A DNA stretch of 64,000 nt from Desulfoluna limicola (GTDB lineage: Bacteria; Desulfobacterota; Desulfobacteria; Desulfobacterales; Desulfolunaceae): assembly GCF_021654575.1 (NCBI RefSeq), contig NZ_AP024488.1, positions 1,116,001-1,180,000 on the forward strand. The letters are read 5' to 3'. A model generated the notes under the pieces. The model worked only from the letters and a program-made list of their open reading frames with translations, was not told the DNA's origin and did not search any database. Below, in pieces: positions 1 through 8,468 of this stretch. A program made the translations under genes and the position numbers. Each line of letters begins with the position of its first letter. Within the stretch, counting starts at the first letter, position 1.

Positions 1-274
1 TGATCACAATGACAGGTGTCCCTACTTCCACCCCGCCCGGAGCCTGCACGGAAAACCATTTGAGGGTTTCCATGGTGCCGGGCATGACGATTTGACCGAT
101 TAATTCAAAGGGCTTTGCCTCGGGGGCCTTAAAGGTCTCTTTGATGATTTTTGTTTCATGGGCAGCTGGCGGTTCCGCCGGTGGTTCAATTTCGCCTTTA
201 TCAGTGATGGTCTCTGTGGCCATGGCGGGAAGGGCAATGAACAGAATCAGTAAAAACAGCCAGTTTTTTTTCAT
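1..274 (-). CDS. Exported protein, N-terminal part only (gene runs off left edge)
   Basis: Ninety-one codons are visible from an ATG at 274 down to the window edge, with no stop. The first 20 residues form a clear Sec signal peptide (two lysines, then a hydrophobic stretch ending in PAMA, with probable cleavage before TETITD). A Pro/Glu-rich linker (IEPPAEPPAAHE) follows, then a beta-rich segment with MPGTMETLKW and QAPGGVEVGTPVIVI. That segment faintly resembles the lipoyl-like hinge of periplasmic adaptor proteins, but too little is present to assign a family. A perfect 18-bp palindrome lies 56 bp upstream of the start. The reading frame and signal peptide are solid; the function is unknown. 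Confidence 0.7.
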   Translation of the reverse strand, partial: MKKNWLFLLILFIALPAMATETITDKGEIEPPAEPPAAHETKIIKETFKAPEAKPFELIGQIVMPGTMETLKWFSVQAPGGVEVGTPVIVI

Positions 275-329
275 TCTTCTCTTGAATCCTTTGACTTTAT
301 TATCCGGGGTTAGAAGCAGGGCATGGAAA

Positions 330-347
330 CGTGAGACGTGTCTCACG
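330..347. promoter_or_regulatory. Perfect 18-bp palindrome, candidate operator
   Basis: CGTGAGACGTGTCTCACG is a perfect inverted repeat in the leader of the leftward gene starting at 274. Its size and symmetry fit a dimeric repressor site. The regulator is not identified. Confidence 0.4.
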
Positions 348-602
348 AGAGTGCGTTTTACTCGATGTCCATGGGGCGGCCCTGTGTTTAAAAGCATGGC
401 CGTTGAGATTATACCCACTGGTTCCGCGGTGTCCCTGAGTGTTGTATCCTTTTTTTGCAGGCACCGTCCATATTGTTTGTGAGGATTCATTAAACGTCAC
501 AGAGTATGGGACCGTCTTGCCCGTCAGCGAATCTGGCGGACTCTTGGGAACGAGGGGCAGGGCAAGCGCGAAGCCGGGGGCCAAATGCGCAGCCTTAAGA
601 TG

Positions 603-838
603 GCCTTCGGCGGCCCTGCCGGGGGCCAAACTTATGAAACGTTCGATAAACAGCGTTTGAGGCCAATTTCTCTTCATTCAAAGGCGTTGGCTTGCCGACG
701 GCAGCCGATTTATGGCGTAAGCATCCCCTGTTGCCGCTCAGCCCAGCTGGGCTGAGCGACAACAGGGGATGCAACCGGAACGTTTTTGCGGAGATTTTTT
801 CAAAAAGCGACCCGCCGGCGGCATGGCTGAATAGTTAC
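603..838 (+). repeat. Modular hairpin repeat, near full length
   Basis: The left end carries the GC palindrome (arms GCCTTCGGC / GCCGGGGGC), followed by AAACTTATGAAACGTT. A 52-nt hairpin at 721-772 has 24-nt arms with one mismatch. Then come AACCGGAACG, TCAAAAAGCGACCCGCC and the terminal GGCATGGCTGAATAGTTAC. The same block order occurs at 3553-3805 and 53934-54190. Upstream, 545-600 holds a decayed fragment with the GGAACGAGGGG loop motif. Apart from this and the repeat at 1088, the 275-1236 gap holds nothing I recognise. Confidence 0.8.
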
Positions 839-1087
839 CCATTTTTTCTTCATATTTTCACGGAATCATGAGACCCTATGAGGTATGCCAACATGGGTGT
901 TGATGACACAGTTACATGGGCGTGTGTGATCCGCACTCTCAGTTTTTGAGGAACGATTCCCCTCAAGATTGTATCCCTCGGCACTGACGGGGGGCCAAGC
1001 GTTTATCTAACCTGCAAGAGTGGGTTTGGCAAAACAGCTCGCCACAATGGCCCTTGAGCGCATTTCGTTTTAAAGGGGACTGTGGTT

Positions 1088-1178
1088 TGGGCCGAGGAAT
1101 GAGGGGCAAGGCGAACCCGGGTCCCGGCTTTAAGGCGGGGTGACCAATGTGGCTTCGCACCCCTTGCCGCCGCAGGCC
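1088..1178 (+). repeat. Degenerate copy of the hairpin repeat
   Basis: The CGAGGAATGAGGGG loop motif at about 1093 is followed by CCCGGCTTTAAGGCGGGGTG, and by CACCCCTTGCCGCCGCAGGC at the right end. The GGGGTG / CACCCC pair makes a hairpin with an enlarged loop. It lies just upstream of the HDOD gene. Confidence 0.55.
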
Positions 1179-1236
1179 TGTCCGGGGGCTTTTGCGGCAG
1201 ACACAATCCAACCCAGGAAGATCAGGTGCACATCAT

Positions 1237-2271
1237 ATGGATACCAGTGAATTGAAACGCGGATTTGATTTTGACGTGATTGATATTGCATCCGAGGCCG
1301 TCGCCAGGAAAAACCTCACAGGAGACGAGGCGGTTGATGCTCGTACCAAATCTGAAAAAAAGGTCGAGATACTTTTTCAGAAAATGGAGAAAGAAGGGGA
1401 CTTTCCATCCTTTTCAAAGCGGATTGTTGAAATAAACAAAATTTTAAAGCTGAAGTACGCGTCTGCTAAGGATATTGCAGATGTGATCATGAAAGATTTT
1501 TCCCTGTGCAACAAGCTGTTAAAGCTGGTCAACTCCTCTCTTTACGGGTATTCGGGGCGGGGAGGGGTGTCATCTGTTGAAAAGGCCATCATCCTGCTGG
1601 GCGCTGACCGCGTGCAGCAGGCCGCGGCGAGCTTGATGCTCTTTGAACAGATGCAGCAGAATTCGCACAGCAATGAACTCAAGGAGTTGTCTCTGAAGAC
1701 GCTGACGAGTGGCTTGATTGCAAAGGGGCTCGCCGTTGACAAAAAAGTCCCGGATTCCGATGAATTTTTAATATGCGCCATGTTTTACCGTCTTGGAGAG
1801 AACCTGATGGCCTATTATCATCCGGAAAGGCGGGAGTCGATTATTCAGTTTGCAAAACGAAACAATATCACCTTTGAAAGTGCCTTCCGCTTGTTTTTGG
1901 GGGTTTCCTGTCAGGATCTGGGGGTGGGGATTGCCAAGCAGTGGGGGCTGCCAGACAACATCATCCAAAGCATGCAAACGACGAAACCGGAAAAGCAGCC
2001 ATCTTCAAAAGTGACGCTTTCCCGGGGGCAGCTGTTGGGAACCGTGGCCTCACTCAGCAACGAAGTGTGCGATATCCGGTTTCAGGTCATGACCCCGCAG
2101 GAGCGGGAAACGGTCATCTCAAAACTGATCAGATGTTACAGGGGGAGATATGATACAGATCTTGCCCAAATTGATGAGGTTTTAAAGACAGTGATCAGCC
2201 ATATCAAGGAGAATACATCCTACCTGAATATCAACACAGAGGTGTGCCGTGTGTTGTTCGATAATTCATAG
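1237..2271 (+). CDS. HDOD domain protein
   Basis: The 344-residue product carries an HDOD domain (a metal-free relative of HD phosphohydrolases) from about residue 55 to 250, recognised from FPSFSKRIVEINKILK, the helical DFSLCNKLLKLVNSSLYG block and SVEKAIILLGADRVQQ. HDOD proteins act as regulatory or scaffolding modules in motility, chemotaxis and cyclic-di-GMP signalling. No second catalytic domain is fused here. An upstream in-frame extension to 1147 reads through repeat DNA and is Arg/Pro-rich. I therefore chose the ATG at 1237, preceded by AGGTG 8 nt upstream. The gene converges on the receiver-TPR gene, whose stop is only 22 bp away. Confidence 0.85.
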   Translation: MDTSELKRGFDFDVIDIASEAVARKNLTGDEAVDARTKSEKKVEILFQKMEKEGDFPSFSKRIVEINKILKLKYASAKDIADVIMKDFSLCNKLLKLVNSSLYGYSGRGGVSSVEKAIILLGADRVQQAAASLMLFEQMQQNSHSNELKELSLKTLTSGLIAKGLAVDKKVPDSDEFLICAMFYRLGENLMAYYHPERRESIIQFAKRNNITFESAFRLFLGVSCQDLGVGIAKQWGLPDNIIQSMQTTKPEKQPSSKVTLSRGQLLGTVASLSNEVCDIRFQVMTPQERETVISKLIRCYRGRYDTDLAQIDEVLKTVISHIKENTSYLNINTEVCRVLFDNS

Positions 2272-2293
2272 CCCCGTGTGATGGGGGACTGGG

Positions 2294-3304
2294 CTAGATG
2301 AGACCACGCTCGATGGCGTCAAGGGCTTTTCGGGCCTCATCAAAGTCGGGCTTGATCGCAAGGGCCCGCCTGAAATAGTCAACCGCATGCTCGGGGGTCT
2401 TCATGTCGATGTATACCCTGCCGATGTTGTAAAGGATGTAGATTTCGTCGGGATGAATTTTCAGCGCCTTTTTGTACTGCACCAAAGCGGTTTCAAAATT
2501 GCCTTTTCTTCTGGACAACACCCCGAGACTGTTGAAGATGTTTACGGACTCGGTGCTGGTTTGAAGGATGTCGTTCAGGACGGATTCCGCATCTTCCAGC
2601 TTTCCCTTTTCCATATAGATATCAGCCGCTCGCTGCATGCTTTTTTTGGCTTCCTCAGTCAGCCCAAGGGCACTGTACGCCTTGCCCAACCCCTCGAAAG
2701 CCTTTGCAAAAAGGCTGTCCAGCTGGGTTGCCTTTTGCAGTGCGGGAATGGCTTCACTGTAATTCTCTTTGAGGATATTGATGTACCCGATATTGTAGTA
2801 GTATTCTGCGTTTTTATCGGATCTTATCACCTCATCCAGGGTGACGATGGCTTCTTTGTATCGCCCTTTTTCTATCAGCTCCATCCCCTTGTTGATACGG
2901 TCAGACTCTTTCTCAAACAGCGGTTGACGGATAATCTCGGAGACGGATTCCATCTTCAACGCCAGGTTGTCTTTGTCGTATGGGGTGACAATAAGGCCTG
3001 TGACCCCTGCAAGGCCGGCGTTGAACACTTTTTGCTTCGTGTATGCCGAATCTGTAAGGAAAAATGGCAGGTTCACAAGGTGCTCATTTTTTCGGACCTG
3101 TCTCAGTAGTTCTATCCCCGACGTCTTCTCCATATCCCATGCCGCAATGATGCAATCAAAAGATTCCGACCCTGTTAAACTCACGGCATGATCGATGCTG
3201 TCCGTTCGTGTCAGGTTTTTGTACCCGATGTACTTTAAAATATTCGCCAGTTCCCTGACCGCAAAATCGTTGTCATCGACAAGTAATATGGATTCTGTTT
3301 TCAT
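2294..3304 (-). CDS. Degenerate receiver (pseudo-receiver) fused to TPR repeats
   Basis: The 336-residue protein has a CheY-like receiver fold at 1-120 followed by about five tetratricopeptide repeats (135-330). The acidic pair is present (DDND at 10-13) and so is the beta-4 Thr84. The beta-3 motif reads CIIAAWDMEKTSG, placing Ala55 where the phosphoryl-accepting Asp normally sits. The beta-5 Lys-Pro is Thr107-Pro108. By sequence it should not be phosphorylated in the usual way and is probably a constitutive interaction module displaying TPRs. The annotated frame extends 22 codons upstream, but ATG 3304 has GCGGAG just before it and begins the typical MKTESILLVDDND. No partner kinase is nearby. 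Confidence 0.82.
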   Translation of the reverse strand: MKTESILLVDDNDFAVRELANILKYIGYKNLTRTDSIDHAVSLTGSESFDCIIAAWDMEKTSGIELLRQVRKNEHLVNLPFFLTDSAYTKQKVFNAGLAGVTGLIVTPYDKDNLALKMESVSEIIRQPLFEKESDRINKGMELIEKGRYKEAIVTLDEVIRSDKNAEYYYNIGYINILKENYSEAIPALQKATQLDSLFAKAFEGLGKAYSALGLTEEAKKSMQRAADIYMEKGKLEDAESVLNDILQTSTESVNIFNSLGVLSRRKGNFETALVQYKKALKIHPDEIYILYNIGRVYIDMKTPEHAVDYFRRALAIKPDFDEARKALDAIERGLI

Positions 3305-3552
3305 TTGGCTCCGCTGCAGTAACGACAAGAAGGTTTTCGTTTGTAGGGTCATGACAGCATGGCTGGTCAAGGTTCTCTTGGGCCATGTTCATGGTGCAGT
3401 GCACGTGCTCAAAGGGTGTATGAATCTCATATTTTTATCATTTGTGGTGGCAGCTTTCAAGGAAGGATAAACAAGGTGAGCCTGAATCGCTTCTCCCCAG
3501 TCGTTGGTGAGACATGGGGCAAGTGGTTCTGCGCTTTTTTTGAAGGGGTTTT

Positions 3553-3805
3553 GTACCGAGTCAGCTCAATGTTGCCGCCGGTGGCCCTGTCGGGGGCCAA
3601 GTTTTTGAAACGTTAGACAATCAGGTTTTAACGCAGTTTCGATTGCATCGCCGATGTTCGCCCCCCTTGCCGTTTCGGTTTAACGTATCTGCGGTTCCCT
3701 TTTCCCTCAGTCCCGCAGGGGCTGAGGGAGAAGGGAACCACAACCGGAACGTTTTCGGGGCTCATTTCAAAAAGCGACCCGCCGGAGGCACAGCTCAATA
3801 GTTAC
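3553..3805 (+). repeat. Modular hairpin repeat, full length (about 253 bp)
   Basis: The left end GTACCGAGTCAGCT is followed by the GC palindrome, TTTTTGAAACGTT, and a long hairpin at 3693-3739 (22-nt arms, all paired when two G-U wobbles are allowed). AACCGGAACGTTTTCGG and the right end GCCGGAGGCACAGCTCAATAGTTAC complete it. The terminal GTTAC contains the stop codon of azlD on the other strand. Confidence 0.85.
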
Positions 3806-4125
3806 ATCACCATCCCCGCGCCCCAGTAGAGCAGCATGCCCACCACGAGGGTCCCGCCCAGGGATTTTGTGTACCAGGCAAAGACAAAGGTGGGGATGGC
3901 CACAAGCATCTCCATGGAGAAGGGGGCAAAGACCCTGGGGCTGCCGTGGGTGACGAGGGCCGGAACCAGAAGGGCGCTTAAGATGGCCACAGGGATCAGC
4001 TCCAGCCACTCGATGAGCAGGGGTGGCAGCTGCCGCTTGGAGAGGAAGAAGAGGGGGACCCAGCGGGGGATGAAAGAGACGAGCCCCATGCCCAGGATGA
4101 GGATAATGTAACTATGGCTTTCCAT
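3802..4125 (-). CDS. azlD: AzlD-family branched-chain amino-acid exporter small subunit
   Basis: A 107-residue, strongly hydrophobic protein with about four membrane segments and the AzlD hallmark MGLVSFIPRWVPLFFLSKRQLP near its N-terminus. AzlD pairs with AzlC in the inner membrane to export branched-chain amino acids or analogues (LIV-E family). The ATG at 4125 overlaps the end of azlC by 14 bp, the usual translational coupling for this pair. The longer frame to 4317 is low-complexity antisense of azlC and is rejected. The stop codon TAA lies inside the terminus of the adjoining repeat element, so the gene end probably became fixed by that insertion. Confidence 0.85.
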   Translation of the reverse strand: MESHSYIILILGMGLVSFIPRWVPLFFLSKRQLPPLLIEWLELIPVAILSALLVPALVTHGSPRVFAPFSMEMLVAIPTFVFAWYTKSLGGTLVVGMLLYWGAGMVM

Positions 4126-4846
4126 GGTTCTGCCTCCACTTTTTGATGATGACGCCTGCGGTGGCTGCGAAAAGGGTCGCGATGATGATGTAGGCGTTGC
4201 CCGGAATGACGAGGGAGAGCCCCACGGCGCTTGCCCCTGCCAGGATGGCGGTGACCACGAAGATGCGGCCGTTGAGCTGGTAGATGAGCAGGGTGATGAA
4301 CATGGCGGTGAGGGCATAGTCCAGGCCGAAGGCGTTTTCCGGGATGAATCGACCGAAGTAGCATCCGATGGTGGTGCTGATCACCCATGAAAAGAAGGCG
4401 GCGTAGCTGGCCACAATGGCTTTCTCGATCTCCCAGGGCCCGATTTTCAGTTGATTCAGGTTAACGGCAAAGGTCTCGTCCACGATGCCGTAGCTGAGCA
4501 TGGTGATTTTCTTCCGGCAGGCGCCCTGGTAGTGGACGGCCAGGGAGGAGCTCATGAGAAGGTGCCTGAGGTTGACGATGAAGGTGGTCAGGACAATGGC
4601 GGCAATCGAGGCCCCGGCGGTGATCATGGAGACCGCGATGAACTGTCCGCTGCCGGCAAAGACGCAGAGGGACATGAAACAGACCTGAAGGGGAGACAGC
4701 CCTGCCTTTTCCCCCAGAACCCCCATGGCAAGGCCTAAGGGGAGATACCCGACACAGATGGGCCAGATGGCGAGGAGCCCTTGGGTGAGAGACGACTTGT
4801 CGGTGGGAGAGCCCTCCATCGCCCCTTCTTCACTAATATAACTCAT
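4112..4846 (-). CDS. azlC: AzlC-family branched-chain amino-acid exporter large subunit
   Basis: A 244-residue membrane protein with AzlC features: GLLAIWPICVGYLPLGLAMG, SLCVFAGSGQFIAV and the NLRHLLMSSSLA block. With AzlD it forms a two-component amino-acid efflux permease. Start ATG 4846 has AGGTG 7-8 nt upstream; the 14-codon extension to 4888 lacks a comparable site. The gene is first in the azlC-azlD pair. No Lrp-type regulator is adjacent. Confidence 0.87.
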   Translation of the reverse strand: MSYISEEGAMEGSPTDKSSLTQGLLAIWPICVGYLPLGLAMGVLGEKAGLSPLQVCFMSLCVFAGSGQFIAVSMITAGASIAAIVLTTFIVNLRHLLMSSSLAVHYQGACRKKITMLSYGIVDETFAVNLNQLKIGPWEIEKAIVASYAAFFSWVISTTIGCYFGRFIPENAFGLDYALTAMFITLLIYQLNGRIFVVTAILAGASAVGLSLVIPGNAYIIIATLFAATAGVIIKKWRQNHGKP

Positions 4847-5063
4847 AACAACACACCTGCTTAAAAACATTGGAACCGCCCGAGCCAAGGTCGGATTATC
4901 TTAAAAATGTTTAATAAGCTAAAGGTGTACTTAAGTCAATACATGCCGAAAATGACGTGGTATCAATCTTCTCTTGAGCGGTAATTGTCCGAAATAATAG
5001 TTTTTTTACACTTAAGTTTGGGGCGGATGTGTTCTGCTGAAAGGAACAATGAAGGGGCCTGGC

Positions 5064-5510
5064 TTATGGTCTGTCCACAAGGTACTCACCGTAAAGTTCC
5101 TTCACGCAGGAGGGGCAGAGACCGTGGCTGAACTGAGCATCCGAGTGGGAGCTGAGGTAGGTCTCCACCTGATGCCAGAAGCCGTCGTCGTCACGTATTT
5201 TTTTGCAGGAGGCGCAGATGGGAAGGATGCCCTTGAGTTGCTTGATTTCCTCCATGGCCCCTTCCAGCTCCCGGTTCTTCCGGGCAAGGATCTCTTTTCC
5301 CTGGCGCAGGGTGATGAATCGCCGATGGAGGAGTATGGCCTGGCAGACGACCAGTACGAGGCAGACGGTGATCACTTCGTCTATTTCATACGCTTCATGC
5401 CTCCGTGAGAAGTCCACCAGTGTTTCAAGAACATCGAACCGGCCCGCGAGCACAAAGGTGATAACAGCGATAGCAGCAAGGAGCAGGCGCTCTTTGGTTG
5501 TATTGATCAT
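5064..5510 (-). CDS. Small membrane protein with C-terminal Cys4 motif
   Basis: A 148-residue protein with two predicted membrane segments (about 10-26 and 45-62), a short coiled coil (75-93) and a C-terminal module LPICASCKKIRDDDGFW...FSHGLCPSC. The four cysteines (99, 102, 132, 135) form a zinc-ribbon-like pair of CxxC motifs. This same C-terminal module commonly ends PAS-containing sensor and response-regulator proteins in sulfate reducers, but no signalling domain is present here. The function is unknown. It may be the membrane-anchored remnant of a sensor or a metal/redox-sensing protein. Confidence 0.75.
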   Translation of the reverse strand: MINTTKERLLLAAIAVITFVLAGRFDVLETLVDFSRRHEAYEIDEVITVCLVLVVCQAILLHRRFITLRQGKEILARKNRELEGAMEEIKQLKGILPICASCKKIRDDDGFWHQVETYLSSHSDAQFSHGLCPSCVKELYGEYLVDRP

Positions 5511-5543
5511 GGGAACCCGCCTTTCACTGCGGTGTCGTGTCCG

Positions 5544-5765
5544 TGTAATTGTTCAGCTCCCCAAAATCAGCCTCCGTCGGCAAGGGGGGCGAAGCCACAT
5601 CAGGCAAAAGGGGATGCTTGCTGGTTAAGACGGGTACCGTCGGAAAACCAACGCCTTTCCATAAATCGAAATCGACCTTAAAGCCTGGTCGTCAAACCCA
5701 GCACATAGGTCAGGCCAACGTTGGGCCCCCGGCAGGGGCGCCGGAGGCACAAGCTCAATAGTTAC
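5544..5765 (+). repeat. Modular hairpin repeat with terminal inverted repeats
   Basis: The left end GTAATTGTTCAGCT and right end AGCTCAATAGTTAC form terminal inverted repeats. Inside are CCTCCGTCGGC, a GGATGCTTGCTGG...CCAACGCC block, GTCAAACCCAG, and the GC palindrome GCCCCCGGC/GCCGGAGGC. It shares its internal block with 7860-7988 and 62929-63113. Confidence 0.8.
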
Positions 5766-5857
5766 CTCTTCTCAAGAACGGGCGCAATGCCTCATCCTCC
5801 GCACGAAAGCCCCGAAAGCGATTGCATCACAGCGACCTTCACGCATTCGCCATAGGG

Positions 5858-5889
5858 TTTCAAGGTGCCCCCACCTTGCCGCCGGAGGC
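5858..5889 (+). repeat. Short right-end module of the repeat family
   Basis: TTTCAAGGTG-CCCC-CACCTTG forms a hairpin directly joined to CCGCCGGAGGC. It ends 7 bp from the stop codon of the acyl-CoA dehydrogenase gene on the other strand. Confidence 0.7.
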
Positions 5890-5895
5890 CTGCTT

Positions 5896-7713
5896 TTAGC
5901 CCCCGAAGCTTTTGTCATCCATGGTGACGGCGGCATCGCCCAGGGCCATGAGGGCGTCCATCTTGCCGAAGGTGACGGGCAGCTGGTTGGTAAAGAAGAA
6001 CTCGGCCCCTTTGATCTGGCCTTCGAGAAAGGACAGGTCTTTCTTTTTGGCCCCTTTCTTGATTTTCTCATCGGCTGTGGCCGCACGCCAGAGGAGCATC
6101 CAGGCGATGATGGCATCCCCCATGATCTCCAGGAAGGGCACCGAGTGGGCAAAGGATTTCCGGAGTTCCCCAGACAGAAGGGCGGTTCCGATGGCCATGG
6201 CGCATTCACCCAGGCGGTTCACCAGGGTTGACGCGGTCTCGGTGAAGGGGAGGGTGGCTGAGGAGTCGGAGGCTCTTTCGATGGTCTGGTTCATGCGGCC
6301 AAGGAGCTCCATGAAGACCCGCCCCTTTTTCATGCCGAGTTTCCGGGCCAGCAGGTCCATGGCCTGGATGCCGTCGGTCCCTTCGTAGATGGAGGCGATC
6401 TTGCAGTCCCGTGCAATCTGTTCCACGGGATAGTCCCGGATGTATCCGGCGCCACCGTATACCTGGATGGCTTTGATGCAGGCCTCGTAGCCCTTCATGC
6501 TGTTGTAGGTCTTCAGGATGGGGGTGAGCAGGCCCACAAGGTCGTCGGTGTTCTCCCGCTCTTCCGGGTCTGAGCTGACCCTGTGATGGTCCATGAGAAG
6601 GGCGATGTAGTATGCAAAGCTCCGCATGCCGTCCACGCAGCATTTCATCTCAAGGAGCATGCGCCGTATGTCCGGGTGGTCGATGATGTAAACGGAAGGC
6701 GCGGTGGGGTCCAGGGCCTCTTCGATGGCTCGGCCCTGCTTTCGGGTCCGGGCGTAGTCCAGGGCGTGGAGGTAGGCCGCCGAAGCGTGGGAAAAGGCCT
6801 GGATGCCGACGCCGAGCCTTGCCTCGTTCATCATGGTAAACATGATGCGCATCCCTTTGTTCTCTTCCCCCAGGAGAAGCCCCCGGCAGGCCCCACTGCT
6901 TCCAAGGGACATGCTGCAGGTGGCGCTGCCGTGCAGGCCCATCTTCTCCTCAATGCCGGTGCAGACGATGTCGTTGGGCTCGCCCAGGGAACCGTCCTCA
7001 TTGACCCAGACCTTGGGGACCAGGAAGATGGAGATGCCCTTGGAACCGGGAGGGGCCCCTTCGGTCCGTGCCAGAACCGGGTGGATGATGTTCTCGGTTA
7101 AATCATGGTCTCCGGAGGTGATGAAGATCTTGCTGCCGGAGAGGGACCAGGTGCCGTCGTCGTTGCGCTTTGCGCTGGTGGTGAGGGCGCCCACGTCGGA
7201 GCCTGCCTCCGGCTCGGTGAGGAGCATGGTGCCGCTCCAGGTGCCGTTGTAAAGGTTTTTCATAAAGAGGGTCTTTTGCCGTTCGGTACCGTAAAGCTCA
7301 ATCATCTTGCCGCAGCCGTGGCCCAGCATGGCGTAGCTGGAGAATGCGAAGTTGGTGCCGATGAGGTACTCCCCTGCGGCATGGCTGATGAGGTAGGGCA
7401 GGCCTTGTCCCCCCACCTTCGGGTCTTCGGCAAGGGCCCCCCACTCCCCGTCGCGGAACAGCTCAAACGGACGACGAAAACACGACGGCGGCGTGACCCG
7501 GCCCTGGTCAAAGCGCACCCCCTCCCGATCCCCCAGGGCGTAGGTGGGCAGGATCTCCTTAAGGGCGAATTTTCTCGCTTCGTTTATCACCATCTCAAAG
7601 GTCTTCCGGTTGAAGTCGGCGTACACTGCGTGCCCTGTCAGCGACTCCGCATCAAACTGGTCGAACAACACAAAATCGATGTCCCGTCTGTCTGCCACCT
7701 GCTGAGCTGCCAT
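5896..7713 (-). CDS. Acyl-CoA dehydrogenase with C-terminal extension (DmdC-like subfamily)
   Basis: A 605-residue flavoprotein. The acyl-CoA dehydrogenase core (about 40-460) shows TEPEAGSDVGAL for FAD/substrate binding, GSKIFITSGDHD, and the catalytic-base motif YEGTDGIQ with Glu444. Residues 465-605 form the extra helical domain typical of the roughly 600-residue subfamily that includes 3-(methylthio)propanoyl-CoA dehydrogenase and many uncharacterised dehydrogenases. It introduces a 2,3 double bond into an acyl-CoA and passes electrons to ETF; the specific substrate cannot be read from sequence. Start ATG 7713 has a strong AAGGAGGG 5 nt upstream. The 36-codon upstream extension runs into repeat DNA. 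The gene stands alone, with no ETF, thiolase or hydratase adjacent. Confidence 0.88.
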   Translation of the reverse strand: MAAQQVADRRDIDFVLFDQFDAESLTGHAVYADFNRKTFEMVINEARKFALKEILPTYALGDREGVRFDQGRVTPPSCFRRPFELFRDGEWGALAEDPKVGGQGLPYLISHAAGEYLIGTNFAFSSYAMLGHGCGKMIELYGTERQKTLFMKNLYNGTWSGTMLLTEPEAGSDVGALTTSAKRNDDGTWSLSGSKIFITSGDHDLTENIIHPVLARTEGAPPGSKGISIFLVPKVWVNEDGSLGEPNDIVCTGIEEKMGLHGSATCSMSLGSSGACRGLLLGEENKGMRIMFTMMNEARLGVGIQAFSHASAAYLHALDYARTRKQGRAIEEALDPTAPSVYIIDHPDIRRMLLEMKCCVDGMRSFAYYIALLMDHHRVSSDPEERENTDDLVGLLTPILKTYNSMKGYEACIKAIQVYGGAGYIRDYPVEQIARDCKIASIYEGTDGIQAMDLLARKLGMKKGRVFMELLGRMNQTIERASDSSATLPFTETASTLVNRLGECAMAIGTALLSGELRKSFAHSVPFLEIMGDAIIAWMLLWRAATADEKIKKGAKKKDLSFLEGQIKGAEFFFTNQLPVTFGKMDALMALGDAAVTMDDKSFGG

Positions 7714-7744
7714 GCGACCCTCCTTGATAATGAATGAGAACAAA

Positions 7745-7826
7745 GCCTCCGGCGGCAAGGTGTGCCACCTTGAAAGCGGGGTGCCGCTGCGTTTTGCCCC
7801 TCGTTCCTTGGGGCATATCACAGCCG
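7745..7826 (-). repeat. Hairpin repeat, inverted, in leader of acyl-CoA dehydrogenase gene
   Basis: GCCTCCGGCGG is followed by hairpin CAAGGTG-TGC-CACCTTG, then hairpin 7786-7823 (GCTGCG...ATCACAGC with GCCCC/GGGGC pairing) around the reverse-strand loop CAAGGAACGAGG. It begins about 30 bp upstream of the start codon at 7713. Confidence 0.75.
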
Positions 7827-7859
7827 CTTGTAAAACGGACTTGGTTTAAGGCCACCTGT

Positions 7860-7988
7860 TAAGGCCTGCTTACTCCTTAGATCGAACACGGTCGGCAAGC
7901 CAACGCCTTCAAATGAACCGGCATTGGTCTCAAAAGCTGTGTGGCAAATGTTTCAAAGGTTTGGCCCCCGGCAGGGGCGCCGGAGGCA
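7860..7988 (+). repeat. Modular repeat, right-hand portion
   Basis: CTTACTCCTTAGATCGAACA, GGCAAGCCAACGCCTTC, TCAAAAGCTGTGTGGCAAA, then the GC palindrome ending CGCCGGAGGC. It closely matches 62940-63092. The following 7989-8389 stretch shows no gene or structure I can support. Confidence 0.7.
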
Positions 7989-8389
7989 TCTCTCTATCGT
8001 TCCAAAGCCGGCTGCCATTCGTGTCGGGGGAATACTGTGTGAAGCCTTTGTGGTACCGGGCTGTCTATGGATGCTCGAATTCTACCGCGTCAGGTAAGGG
8101 CCGGCGTTGTTTGAGGTGTTATGAAAGGCGATCTGTTCTATGGTGTCTGATGTTGTGTGAAAACCGGATGTTGCTATCAGAGTAGAGGGGTTTTGTTTTT
8201 TGTGTCAAGTGGGAAATGGTGACGGTAAAGGAAGGGGGGACGCAGGGGCAAAGACAAGGGGCCAGGCAGCCAGTGCGGTATCGTCACAAAATGGCACATA
8301 GGATTGACCCGGCAACTTAATACACGAAACAGACGATGAATGAGGTGTCAAACGTATCGGGGTGATAGGGCTCCTCGACATTCACGCAG

Positions 8390-8405
8390 TTAACCGCCGG
8401 GTTAA
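8390..8405. promoter_or_regulatory. Palindrome TTAACC-N4-GGTTAA
   Basis: A perfect 6+6 inverted repeat with a 4-nt spacer. An identical-arm copy lies at 9893-9908, on the other side of the DUF2628 gene. Candidate repressor site; no regulator is assigned. Confidence 0.35.
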
Positions 8406-8410
8406 TATCA

Positions 8411-8446
8411 AGGAGGCCCTTATTTGCTGGGCCTCCTCATTTTTAT
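8411..8446 (+). terminator. Intrinsic terminator-like hairpin
   Basis: GAGGCCC-N9-GGGCCTC followed by CTCATTTTT. The T-run suits plus-strand transcription. It lies between the gene-free stretch and the 3' end of the leftward gene at 8469 and might also slow leftward transcription. Confidence 0.5.
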
Positions 8447-8468
8447 GCTGTCGCGGATGGTTGGGGTG

